A DNA stretch of 64,000 bases from Oscillospiraceae bacterium (GTDB lineage Bacteria; Bacillota; Clostridia; Oscillospirales; Oscillospiraceae): contig SVMD01000011.1 of the NCBI GenBank assembly GCA_015067615.1, positions 1 through 64,000 of the forward strand, given 5' to 3'. The position numbers and the translations under genes were made by a program. This document shows positions 56,687 through 63,623 of the stretch, in pieces (positions within the stretch are counted from its first letter, which is position 1; each line of letters begins with the position of its first letter). Under the pieces are notes generated by a model. That model searched no databases. It was not told where the DNA came from and saw only the letters and a list, made by a program, of their open reading frames with translations.

Positions 56687-56878
56687 TCAGGCACCCCAAA
56701 TAAAGGACCGGATCATCTTCACACCAGCGAAACAAATGGAAATACCGATGCCAAGAGCAAGCAGCGGGAAGAGGGGATTCAAAGCGCCCTCAGCTCCGGT
56801 CAGTGCATCGACCATCTGACCAAACCAAGTGATGATCTGGGTAAGAGTAGTACCAACATCAGTGAGCAGGGAAGTCAT
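56687..56878 (-). CDS. Candidate major coat protein (pVIII-like)
   Basis: This 63-residue protein has an amphipathic N-terminal half with Asp and Glu, a 20-residue membrane segment (about 36-55), and a short basic end (KMIRSF). That is the pVIII pattern, although no cleavable signal peptide is visible. AAAGGAGT precedes the start, and the strongest terminator of the region follows. The identity is inferred from layout and position. Confidence 0.65.
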   Translation of the reverse strand: MTSLLTDVGTTLTQIITWFGQMVDALTGAEGALNPLFPLLALGIGISICFAGVKMIRSFIWGA

Positions 56879-56896
56879 ACCATTATACTCCTTTCA

Positions 56897-57058
56897 TTAT
56901 TTGATGCCCGTAAAACGGAAAAAAATTCTCACAACCATGTCAATAAACACGGCAGTTAAGACAATGATTAAAGCGCAACATGTATAAACAATATACTGTT
57001 GCAGACTATCCTGGGTAGTCCAGGCATGATCGATAATCTGGGAAATAAGATCGTACAT
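56897..57058 (-). CDS. Small phage membrane protein, 53 residues
   Basis: It begins MYDLISQIIDHAW, has one hydrophobic segment (about residues 22-42, with a cysteine pair near the start), then a basic MVVRIFFRFTGIK end. GGAGGT precedes the ATG at good spacing. It could be a minor virion protein; no family is recognised. Confidence 0.65.
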   Translation of the reverse strand: MYDLISQIIDHAWTTQDSLQQYIVYTCCALIIVLTAVFIDMVVRIFFRFTGIK

Positions 57059-57059
57059 A

Positions 57060-57197
57060 TTACCTCCAGGAAAACAAAGAACGAATAAAACTGGGAAGAA
57101 TAAACAATAACCCTAAACAGGCCATAGGCCATAAATACCACTGATACAAGTCACTGGAAAAATAAGAGCCTAATAAAGGAATAATATAACTAATCAT
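57060..57197 (-). CDS. Small phage membrane protein, 45 residues
   Basis: It has two hydrophobic stretches, MISYIIPLLGSYF and CLGLLFILPSFI, with WYLWPMA between and a basic end. AGGTGG lies upstream, overlapping the end of the 25-residue gene. The stop lies two bases before the start of the next gene's site, giving tightly packed genes. Confidence 0.6.
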   Translation of the reverse strand: MISYIIPLLGSYFSSDLYQWYLWPMACLGLLFILPSFIRSLFSWR

Positions 57198-57267
57198 GGC
57201 GACCACCTAACCGAATATAAATAAGGATAATCATAGAAATCATGACAAGGTAATAAATATTAGCCAT
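57190..57267 (-). CDS. Tiny phage membrane peptide, 25 residues
   Basis: The peptide is MANIYYLVMISMIILI followed by YIRLGGRHD: one membrane helix and a basic end. GGAAGGTGAT lies about 10 bases upstream. Its end overlaps the following gene by eight bases. Its size and pattern recall pVII/pIX tip proteins of Ff phages, which is only a guess. Confidence 0.45.
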   Translation of the reverse strand: MANIYYLVMISMIILIYIRLGGRHD

Positions 57268-57269
57268 AA

Positions 57270-57476
57270 TCAATTATCACCTTCCTTAGATTTATGACGG
57301 GCATGAGCCAGATCCGAGCCTTTACCATGGAGCATAGGGGATAATATTTTATTAAAAACAATTGAGATAACAATAATTCCAACAAAGTAATCAAGATAAC
57401 CTGAATTAGAAATAAGCTGGTTAGCCCAAGACAAACATGCAGCGAATGCCTGAGCGATCAAATCAAAAGCAACCAT
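57270..57476 (-). CDS. Small phage membrane protein, 68 residues
   Basis: It has a weakly hydrophobic N-terminal helix (about residues 3-18), a membrane segment (YFVGIIVISIVFNKIL, about 30-45), and a charged C-terminus (HARHKSKEGDN). Its start overlaps the stop of the preceding gene by one base. A virion tip or assembly accessory protein is plausible. Confidence 0.65.
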   Translation of the reverse strand: MVAFDLIAQAFAACLSWANQLISNSGYLDYFVGIIVISIVFNKILSPMLHGKGSDLAHARHKSKEGDN

Positions 57477-57703
57477 TAACCTTCACGCCCCATAATTTTA
57501 TAAATCATGACTACCGTAAGAGTAAGTGTAATAATTGTAAGCATTGGTCCAGGAATCCAATTTAAAAATAGGGGAATAACACCAAGAGCCCACTGCAAAG
57601 AAGAAACAAGCCAGCCAAGATCAGAGAAAAATGAAACGATAAATTCAAAAATGGAAGTTATTACATTGCTAAATCCTTCAAAGAAATTAATAATTGCTTG
57701 CAT
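57476..57703 (-). CDS. Small phage membrane protein, 75 residues
   Basis: It has an aromatic amphipathic N-terminal part rich in Phe and Ser (about residues 6-28) and hydrophobic stretches at about 35-47 and 52-69, ending KIMGREG. It follows the pIII-like gene directly. It resembles pVI in position (after pIII), an inference from Ff gene order. Confidence 0.65.
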   Translation of the reverse strand: MQAIINFFEGFSNVITSIFEFIVSFFSDLGWLVSSLQWALGVIPLFLNWIPGPMLTIITLTLTVVMIYKIMGREG

Positions 57704-57706
57704 CGG

Positions 57707-58927
57707 CTATTCCTTTCCGTAAAGAATATAGGCAATTAACCCCATAATACCACTAAGTAAAATGATCTGACTAATCCAGGGAACACCGGCAACCTGATTA
57801 AAAAAAGAAGACATCAAGTAAGAAGCACTGCTAATATCAATACCTGCAGTAATATCCATACCAACAAAATTGGGACGAACTACAGAATCCATGGAAGCAG
57901 TAATATCACCCAAATCACTAATCAAACCGGACGTGTCATTTTTAAATTCATTGCCGGAAGTAGAATTACCATTAAGAGCATCTACAATACGATTAGTATA
58001 AGTGTTCATCCAAGAACGAAGCTCGTTCTTCAGATCATAAAAATAATAAAAAAGAGGATCGAAAAAAGCCTGTTTAACATAACCGGAACAATTAGCAAAA
58101 TCTATAGAATTAGTGCCTCCGGTATTGAGACGACCCATAAGAATAATCATAGGGTAATCAGCAGAGCCACGATCCAGGCCAGTGACATCCATACGCATAG
58201 AAACGTAAAAAGTATTGTTATCTATATTGGTGCCATCAATATAACTGACAACCAAAGGAACATTAACAGAACCCATAACAGCAGTGACAGAAGTGATATC
58301 AAAACACTCATACATTAATTGAAAATCAATGTAGTCGTATTTTCGCCAATCATCAGTCCAAATATAGGTAATAAAATAAGTATCCTGGAAATCAGAGGTA
58401 GAGCTAAAAATTCTATGGTTAATCTCATCAGTAGGAATGTAATGGATAGTACCATTGAACTCAGCAGAAGCTATTTCGCAATAAGCCTCAGTATCAAATC
58501 TAAGAAGTTTCGCCTTATATACGAAACAAGATAAAAAAGAAAGCCATTGTGTAGATTCAGAAGATTGAGGAGTAACAAAAATAATTTCTACAGATCGACC
58601 CTCATAAGCAATACCACCATAAATACGATAACAGTGCTCACCGATCGGAATGACAGTTAATTCATATTCACCACCATAATACACCTGATATACTGAACTA
58701 AGACCGGACGGAGCCTGAACAACAAAATCAAGATACTCGTATTTAAGATAACCAGGAAAAGTCAAAGTAACAGAATTACGACCAGGATCAGTATACTTCA
58801 TGCCAGGATTAAAATAATCCAGCAAATTAATAGAATCATAGTTATCAATTTCAGTTGCAAAGGCAGGAACAGCCAAAGAGAAAGCCAAAACAAAGCAGAT
58901 CAGAGCCAGGGACAATATTCTTTTCAT
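57707..58927 (-). CDS. Candidate adsorption protein (pIII-like), secreted and C-terminally anchored
   Basis: This 406-residue protein has a typical signal peptide (MKRILSLALICF, then AVPAFA cleavage region), a large beta-rich and Tyr/Asn-rich ectodomain, and a C-terminal membrane helix (QIILLSGIMGLIAYILY) followed by GKE. That is the pIII topology. A Ser/Asn-rich stretch near residue 320 is a possible linker. No homology is recognised; receptor-binding proteins diverge quickly. It begins three bases after Rep's stop, with AGGGGTAGG upstream. Confidence 0.7.
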   Translation of the reverse strand: MKRILSLALICFVLAFSLAVPAFATEIDNYDSINLLDYFNPGMKYTDPGRNSVTLTFPGYLKYEYLDFVVQAPSGLSSVYQVYYGGEYELTVIPIGEHCYRIYGGIAYEGRSVEIIFVTPQSSESTQWLSFLSCFVYKAKLLRFDTEAYCEIASAEFNGTIHYIPTDEINHRIFSSTSDFQDTYFITYIWTDDWRKYDYIDFQLMYECFDITSVTAVMGSVNVPLVVSYIDGTNIDNNTFYVSMRMDVTGLDRGSADYPMIILMGRLNTGGTNSIDFANCSGYVKQAFFDPLFYYFYDLKNELRSWMNTYTNRIVDALNGNSTSGNEFKNDTSGLISDLGDITASMDSVVRPNFVGMDITAGIDISSASYLMSSFFNQVAGVPWISQIILLSGIMGLIAYILYGKE

Positions 58928-58930
58928 AAC

Positions 58931-59875
58931 CTACCCCTTTCCAGCCTGCTGTAAAAGCAATTGATATTTAAGTGATGTACGGACACCTCTGAGCTTGATT
59001 TTCTCCATCAACTCAGGGAAGCCATACAAATCATTGTAACAACGGATAGCAGCTCCGCACTGATCAACCAGGAATCTTTCCAAACGGAAGATATTATACT
59101 CCACGCCGGGAGCCGTCCAGAGCCGGACAGCTTCAGCACCGGCAAGAAGCTTTTCCCAATAATCCGCCAGGGGCCAGCGACTCCGGTTAGAGTCTCCATT
59201 AGGATCCCGATACGTCAAGTAATTCCGCAGCACACCGCAAAAAGAACGACCTACATTCAAGTCTTTAAGTATCTCAGCAGCCATGCTGGAAGCCAACTTA
59301 TCACGGAGCTGCATTTCAACTCGAATCCAATGGCTGCCATCGAGCAAACCACGTTCAGCAGCTTTATCATAAATACGGAACCGAACATCAGACTTAGGAG
59401 AACCATGATAGATGGAAGTACCTTCAGAGCCATATTCCACTTTCCACCAACGAGACCGAGAAACATAATAGTGATCATCCGTATCATCCAAGAGCCGATT
59501 CATATCCAAAAGACCAGTGTGATCATCAAAAGCCAAATCAAGTCGAGTCATATTATAGGCATCCGGCGTAATAAACGTACCGAGAAGACCGAACCAATCA
59601 CCATGACCATAGGTTTCGAACGTCCGGCAACCTTGACCGGACATGATAAGGCACACACCCATATCATCACGGCCACCATAGAGAATATTGACACCACCAT
59701 ACATCTGACGCATGGGATAACCGTTCATATAAGCTTCTTTCGTCTCCCAGGTAATGCCGGGACCATCCATTCCCAAGAGCGTTTTAATACCTTCTACAGA
59801 GTCTATATGAGAAGTGGCTGTAACCCAGTCTATAAGGATTAAATTACCGTGATTTTCCAACTTTTTCGCCCCCAC
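58931..59875 (-). CDS. Rolling-circle replication initiator (inovirus pII/Rep-like)
   Basis: This protein of about 314 residues has the replication initiation factor pattern: IDWVTATSH near the start, TRLDLAFDDH with the metal-binding acidic cluster, and RIYDKAAERG with the catalytic tyrosine. It would nick the double-stranded origin and drive single-strand synthesis. The GTG start at 59,875 is used; a TTG 15 bases downstream is an alternative. It is the key evidence, together with Zot, for an inovirus. Confidence 0.83.
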   Translation of the reverse strand: MGAKKLENHGNLILIDWVTATSHIDSVEGIKTLLGMDGPGITWETKEAYMNGYPMRQMYGGVNILYGGRDDMGVCLIMSGQGCRTFETYGHGDWFGLLGTFITPDAYNMTRLDLAFDDHTGLLDMNRLLDDTDDHYYVSRSRWWKVEYGSEGTSIYHGSPKSDVRFRIYDKAAERGLLDGSHWIRVEMQLRDKLASSMAAEILKDLNVGRSFCGVLRNYLTYRDPNGDSNRSRWPLADYWEKLLAGAEAVRLWTAPGVEYNIFRLERFLVDQCGAAIRCYNDLYGFPELMEKIKLRGVRTSLKYQLLLQQAGKG

Positions 59876-59888
59876 TATGTAGATTGTA

Positions 59889-59937
59889 CCCCCCTGTTAG
59901 TGTGGGGGGGCTCCGGGAACTCCGAAGAATTCCCGGA
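59889..59937. other. Two adjacent stem-loops, candidate phage origin or packaging signal
   Basis: CCCCCC (59889-59894) pairs with GGGGGG (59904-59909) around TGTTAGTGT. Next to it, TCCGGGAA (59912-59919) pairs with TTCCCGGA (59930-59937). They sit just upstream of Rep in a small non-coding gap; filamentous phage origins and packaging signals are hairpins of this sort. The nick site is not identifiable. Confidence 0.5.
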
Positions 59938-59991
59938 ATTTTATATATAGTGGGCACTGTCTCACGACGTTCCCATATACTTAAATAATAG

Positions 59992-60135
59992 TTACAATAA
60001 AATGACAATAAGGAACAGAAAGAAAACCATGATACCGATAACCAGAGCTATACGCAGAGCAGCATGAAACAAGGGTAAAAGCCAATACAAGACCTTAACA
60101 GACCAGAATGTAACACGAAGTATAAATGTATTCAT
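59992..60135 (-). CDS. Small phage membrane protein, 47 residues
   Basis: It begins MNTFILRVTFWSVKVLYW and has a long hydrophobic helix to the end (ALVIGIMVFFLFLIVILL). The start overlaps the previous gene's stop as ATGA, so translation is coupled. Its role is unknown. Confidence 0.65.
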   Translation of the reverse strand: MNTFILRVTFWSVKVLYWLLPLFHAALRIALVIGIMVFFLFLIVILL

Positions 60136-60359
60136 TTATAGGGCTTCTTTCCAGTGCGCTCCTCGTAGGCCTTAGCAGCAGCACTATATGACATTTCAGA
60201 AATACGTGTAGCCAGGGAATCTATCTTTGTACCATGTGATTTAATAATAGGATCTAACTTATCCAGGCGTTTCTCCAGGGAATCAATTTTATCGCACATA
60301 GCAATATTCAATTCCAGATTAAGCGCCATCTGTTCCAGGATCTGCCGGATCTGTTCCAT
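60132..60359 (-). CDS. Small coiled-coil phage protein
   Basis: This 75-residue soluble protein is made of heptads rich in Leu, Ile, Lys, Asp and Glu (about residues 5-50), predicting a coiled coil. It abuts the pV-like gene (one-base overlap) and the small membrane gene. Function unknown. Confidence 0.65.
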   Translation of the reverse strand: MEQIRQILEQMALNLELNIAMCDKIDSLEKRLDKLDPIIKSHGTKIDSLATRISEMSYSAAAKAYEERTGKKPYK

Positions 60360-60616
60360 TAGAGCAAAGTCACCATCCTGGGCTTACCATTACGGCCAAA
60401 AGCAACCTGAATATGGTCACCACGACGCAGCTGGTGGACATCTACAGCCATAGAAGAATTGGAATCAATCCAGAGCTTGAATACTTCCCAACCGTTCCAA
60501 GCGGGGTCAGAGGTCTGGCCAGTGATCCAGAGCTGCATTCCCTCAATCTGACGGCCAGTCTTTTCATCCTTGAAAGAAATGTCACGCACAGTGAGGACTT
60601 CAAATTTTTCATTCAT
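60359..60616 (-). CDS. Candidate single-stranded DNA-binding protein (pV-like)
   Basis: This 85-residue protein with alternating strands begins MNEKFEVLTVRDISF and ends RRGDHIQVAFGRNGKPRMVTLL, a compact OB-like layout with basic and aromatic residues (WNGWEVFKLW). It is the first gene after the phage promoter, as expected for an early protein that coats progeny strands. The identity is inferred, since no clear sequence motif exists. Confidence 0.55.
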   Translation of the reverse strand: MNEKFEVLTVRDISFKDEKTGRQIEGMQLWITGQTSDPAWNGWEVFKLWIDSNSSMAVDVHQLRRGDHIQVAFGRNGKPRMVTLL

Positions 60617-60726
60617 TATTATTTGCCTCCTAAATTGAATTACTCCGCCCCAATTACCAGCCGTTGAGAATCGCGAAAGAGCCGACTGGTAACCGGGGTG
60701 ATGAAGGTTATACCTTCTATTAATAA

Positions 60727-60772
60727 ATTATACACACGTTTGAATGTAAAGTCAATACACACATTCGAATGT
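60727..60772. promoter_or_regulatory. Phage leftward promoter with two repressor operator candidates
   Basis: On the minus strand TTGACT (complement of 60750-60755), 17 bases and TATAAT (complement of 60727-60732) make a near-consensus promoter for the replication/structural genes. A perfect 12-bp palindrome ACATTCGAATGT lies at 60761-60772, and an imperfect copy ACGTTTGAATGT at 60736-60747 lies in the spacer, 25 bases apart centre to centre. The HTH gene starts 30 bases further right. Confidence 0.75.
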
Positions 60773-60802
60773 ATGCTATCGTCGCCACAAGGAGGTGGCG
60801 AT

Positions 60803-61024
60803 ATGTATTACCATCGATTACGTGATCTCAGAGAAGACCGTAACAAGAAAATCGACCAAGCAGAAATAGCCAAACTATTGAAAACAACCCAGCAAACCTA
60901 TTCTAATTGGGAAACAGGAAAAAGAGAAATACCCTTCCGTCATGTCATTACGTTGGCAAAGTTCTACGATGTATCAATCGATTACATCGCAGGACTAACC
61001 AACAACAAGAGGGGAGGGAAGTAA
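60803..61024 (+). CDS. Phage XRE-family repressor
   Basis: This is a 73-residue single-domain helix-turn-helix protein: DQAEIAKLLKTTQQTYSNWETGK is the recognition region. AAGGAGGTGG precedes the ATG. It is divergent from the replication/structural operon and next to palindromic sites, so it is very probably the lysogeny-type repressor. Only DNA-binding residues are present, with no C-terminal sensing or protease domain. Confidence 0.82.
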   Translation: MYYHRLRDLREDRNKKIDQAEIAKLLKTTQQTYSNWETGKREIPFRHVITLAKFYDVSIDYIAGLTNNKRGGK

Positions 61025-61135
61025 ATGGAACTACTATTAGCAATTTGGGATTTTATCACTAATCCATTAATTTTATTTTTACTTGGAATAGGAGTAGTTA
61101 GAATTACACTGCAGTATCTTGCAAGCCGGCATTAA
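61025..61135 (+). CDS. Tiny phage membrane peptide, 36 residues
   Basis: It begins MELLLAIWDFITNPLIL and continues FLLGIGVVRIT, one hydrophobic helix with a short tail ending ASRH. It abuts the repressor stop without a gap and follows a GAGGGGAGGG tract. It could be an accessory or immunity-type peptide; unknown. Confidence 0.5.
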   Translation: MELLLAIWDFITNPLILFLLGIGVVRITLQYLASRH

Positions 61136-61262
61136 ATAGCAAATTGCACAAAAGAAGCATCAAAAATAGATCTTCATGAAGCAGGATCCAATCTTCAATA
61201 GATCTAAATTTCGCTCCAGAAGTGTGCAAGATGCACAAAAAAGTTGCACGTACAAAAGAATG
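61136..61262. other. Phage intergenic region with short repeats
   Basis: There is no plausible gene. ATAGATCT occurs twice about 30 bases apart, and TTGCAC/TGCACAAAA motifs recur, with AGTTGCAC near the right end. This may hold a control site or part of a replication signal. Confidence 0.3.
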
Positions 61263-61290
61263 AAAAAACCCCTCCAAGATCTTGGAGGGG
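61263..61290 (-). terminator. Phage terminator serving the reconstituted Zot gene
   Basis: CCCCTCCAAGATCTTGGAGGGG is a perfect palindrome at 61269-61290. On the minus strand six Ts follow. In the prophage no intact gene ends here, but in the circular form the reading frame of Zot ends five bases before the stem. Confidence 0.85.
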
Positions 61291-61424
61291 TAAAATTATG
61301 ATCCGAGGCTCTGACATTCAGAAGTCAGAGCCCGCTCCCGGCGCATAAAGCGCCGAAAAGGGGAGGACTTAACAAGAGAACGAGAAAAAGCAACCTTGCC
61401 GGAGCGCCTGCGGTATCGCCTCAC

Positions 61425-61452
61425 CGAACGCAACAAAATAAAAATTTTGTTG
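61425..61452. repeat. Right attachment repeat (dif-like, palindromic)
   Basis: This copy lies in a full palindrome: AACGCAACAAAA (61427-61438), centre TAAAAA (61439-61444), TTTTGTTGCGTT (61445-61456). Two 12-base inverted arms around a 6-base centre is the layout of Xer sites. The AACA-AA core resembles the XerD half of dif. A transcription hairpin between convergent host genes is the main alternative. Confidence 0.75.
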
Positions 61453-61482
61453 CGTTTAAGGTGGGCTTATGCTATAATAGAG

Positions 61483-61969
61483 CTATCGGATCAAGGAATC
61501 ACTTTTCAGGCGCTTCCAGGACTGCTTTTCACAGATATAGTAAACAAATGTCTCGTCCCGGTGTGTTTCCCGGAATCCTACCTTATTCAGCACATGCTGA
61601 CTTCTTCTGTTCTGAATCAGCGCGTCCGCATAAACTGTGTTCAATCCCATGTTGCTGAAGGCGTATTCCAAAGCCTGGAGCTCTGCCTCGGTTCCGCAGC
61701 CATGATTCTTGCGGCTGTCATTCTGCAGATGGATTCCCATGGTGTAGCAGCCTTTACTGCGGTCAATGTTTTTCAGTACGATCTCTCCAATGGGTTCGTC
61801 CCCAAGCATGACCGCCAGATGAACCCGATTCAGATCACGCTGCCGCTGCCAGTGAGCATCTGCCTGCTCCGGGCTATAGCTGTAGGGTTTGAACCGGCTC
61901 AGGTCCGTAAACATATCCGGATCATGAGCAAAGTCCTCAAAAAAAGCGGCGGCACAGTTCCTGCGTCAT
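61483..61969 (-). pseudogene. GNAT acetyltransferase with frameshift near the N-terminus
   Basis: The intact part (61,914 down to 61,483, 143 residues) is a RimJ/RimL-type acetyltransferase with the acetyl-CoA loop around SRKNHGCGTEAE and QHVLNKVGF. An upstream start at 61,969 reads MTQELCRRFF and then hits a stop right after a run of seven Ts (minus strand; As at 61,939-61,945). Removing one T joins it to EDFAHDPDMFTD, restoring a normal-length protein. This is either a real one-base insertion, programmed slippage, or a sequencing error. Confidence 0.78.
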
Positions 61970-62022
61970 AGTTAATAAACAAATGTTCATATAAAATCAA
62001 AACCTTTCCGGAGGATAAAAAT

Positions 62023-63024
62023 ATGCGAAAATATTCTGATTGTCCCATTATTTTGAGGGATTTTCTAACTTATCACGAGACAATCAAAGGCCAGAGCCCG
62101 CTGACGATTCAGGAATATTACCTGGATCTGCGTATGTTCCTGAGGTTTATCAGGCTTATGCGTGAGGATATGCCCATCACCACGAACTTGGATGATATTG
62201 ATATTAAGTCTGTGGACATCGATTTCGTACGGCAGATCACAACCTCGGAGATCTTTGATTTCCTGGCCTATCTCTCCAGTGAACGTCCCTTAAATCCGGA
62301 TTCTCAATTCTCTGATCACGGCGTTTCCGCCTCCACCCGGGCCAGAAAACTATCTGCCATCAAGTCCTTCTATAAATATCTTACCGTAAGAACCAAGCAA
62401 TTGCAAGAAAATCCTGTGGCAGATCTGGAATATCCGAAATTACGGAAAAGCTTGCCGAAATACCTGACAATGGAGCAGTCTGCCGCACTTTTGCGGTCAG
62501 TTTCCGGGCAGAATGAGGTCCGGGACTATGCGATCCTGATGCTGTTTCTCAACTGCGGTATTCGACGCAGCGAGCTGGTGGGCCTGAATATCACCGATGT
62601 ATACGAGGACCGGATCCGTGTCATCGGCAAGGGAAACAAGGAACGGTTCGTCTACTTTGGTACCCCCTGCCGCAAGGCCATAGATGCCTATATGGAAGAA
62701 CGAAAAAATAAGGTTCTGACGGATAATCGGGCGCTTTTCGGCTCCCGGAACGGCAACCGGATCAGTGTGACGGCGGTTCATCGGCTGGTGGAGAAGGCGC
62801 TGAAGCAGGCAGGCCTGGATTCCACCCAGTTTTCTGCCCATAAGCTGCGTCATACCGCGGCGACCATGATGCTCTCCGGCGGCGTGGATGTTAAGACCGT
62901 TCAGGAGGTTCTGGGTCACGAAAACCTGAATACTACCCAGATCTATACCCATATCGAGAACACGGAACTGAAGATCGCGGCAGAGGCCAATCCCCTTTCC
63001 AAACTTGACTTTTCCGATAAATAG
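62023..63024 (+). CDS. Tyrosine recombinase, XerC-like
   Basis: This 333-residue protein has an N-terminal core-binding domain longer than XerC's usual and a catalytic domain. The catalytic set is an arginine in CGIRRSELVGL, lysine in VIGKGNKER, HKLRHTAA (His-x-x-Arg), GHENLNTTQIYTH with the tyrosine. It is host DNA in base composition and may be the second Xer partner of the gene at 50.8 kb. Its nearness to the dif-like site recalls streptococcal xerS beside its site. GGAGG precedes the ATG. Confidence 0.83.
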   Translation: MRKYSDCPIILRDFLTYHETIKGQSPLTIQEYYLDLRMFLRFIRLMREDMPITTNLDDIDIKSVDIDFVRQITTSEIFDFLAYLSSERPLNPDSQFSDHGVSASTRARKLSAIKSFYKYLTVRTKQLQENPVADLEYPKLRKSLPKYLTMEQSAALLRSVSGQNEVRDYAILMLFLNCGIRRSELVGLNITDVYEDRIRVIGKGNKERFVYFGTPCRKAIDAYMEERKNKVLTDNRALFGSRNGNRISVTAVHRLVEKALKQAGLDSTQFSAHKLRHTAATMMLSGGVDVKTVQEVLGHENLNTTQIYTHIENTELKIAAEANPLSKLDFSDK

Positions 63025-63033
63025 TTATAATAT
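63005..63033 (+). promoter_or_regulatory. Possible promoter of the XRE membrane regulator
   Basis: TTGACT at 63005-63010 is followed 17 bases later by TAATAT (63028-63033). A TATAAT two bases earlier gives a 15-base spacer. It lies in the last codons of the recombinase gene. Confidence 0.4.
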
Positions 63034-63076
63034 ATCTTAAAAGCAACCAATAGTTGACAGAAAACGAGGGATAAAT

Positions 63077-63541
63077 ATGTCAATCGGGCAACGAATTACC
63101 GAACTTCGGAAGGAAAAGAATATCTCCCAGATTCAACTGGCCCAGGCCCTTTCTGTATCACGACAGGCGGTGAGCAAATGGGAAAATGATCTCTCCGCGC
63201 CCGATTCCCTGAAACTGATTAAGCTGGCCGAGTTTCTGGACACCGACGTGGAATATCTGACCCAGGGCCGTCAGGTTGTTCCCTCCCGGCCTCCGGTGGT
63301 TCTGACCACGGTAGAGACGGTGGAAGTGGAAAAGATCGTTGAAAAGCCTGTTATTCAGGTGGTCGAAAAGATCGTGGAGCGTAAAGTGGAGGTCCCGGTG
63401 GAGGTTCCTGTGGTGGAATACGTGGAAAAGCCGGTGATCAAGCGCATGGTTCGCACCCAGTATCTGAGAAATCCGCTGGAATATGCTGCCATTGGAATCT
63501 GCGGCTTTTTGATCGGACTTTTGATCGGTTTTTTGCTCTAA
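63077..63541 (+). CDS. XRE-family regulator anchored to the membrane by a Val/Glu-repeat linker
   Basis: This 154-residue protein has an N-terminal helix-turn-helix (ISQIQLAQALSVSRQAVSKW, residues about 16-35), a low-complexity middle of repeating VEK/VEVP/IVEKP units (about 75-125), and a C-terminal membrane helix (about 134-152). The linker would reach from membrane to DNA. Regulators of this build occur in Firmicutes with unknown signals. GAGGGATAA precedes the ATG. Confidence 0.8.
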   Translation: MSIGQRITELRKEKNISQIQLAQALSVSRQAVSKWENDLSAPDSLKLIKLAEFLDTDVEYLTQGRQVVPSRPPVVLTTVETVEVEKIVEKPVIQVVEKIVERKVEVPVEVPVVEYVEKPVIKRMVRTQYLRNPLEYAAIGICGFLIGLLIGFLL

Positions 63542-63623
63542 AAATGGCGGTTAACCCTAAGTTGACGGATAGTTGCTTGATAAATTCAGGATATTCTGCT
63601 ATTTTACCCGTGAGGTGATCGAT

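Larger units (their letters stand above)
55943..61452. mobile_element. Integrated filamentous phage (inovirus-like prophage), 5,482-bp circle
   Basis: The AT-rich block contains a Zot/pI ATPase, a row of tiny membrane proteins, a pIII-like secreted protein, a rolling-circle initiator, a pV-like protein and a repressor, all in the compact order of inoviruses. It is flanked by imperfect 28-bp direct repeats at 55,943-55,970 and 61,425-61,452. Excision would give a 5,482-bp circle, within the usual inovirus genome size. No integrase or transposase gene is present. Almost all genes read leftwards; only the repressor unit reads rightwards. Neighbouring host DNA is much more GC-rich. Confidence 0.88.

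Noticed and set aside
55943..61452. Reading the inovirus block as a conjugative plasmid or toxin island because of the Zot name
   Set aside because: The Zot domain here is a phage assembly ATPase by context; nothing suggests toxin activity, and no conjugation genes are present.
61427..61456. Right repeat as a simple transcription terminator
   Set aside because: The palindrome is AT-rich with no GC-rich stem, and a near-identical copy lies in the same orientation 5.5 kb away inside a coding region, which fits recombination better. It remains a minor alternative.
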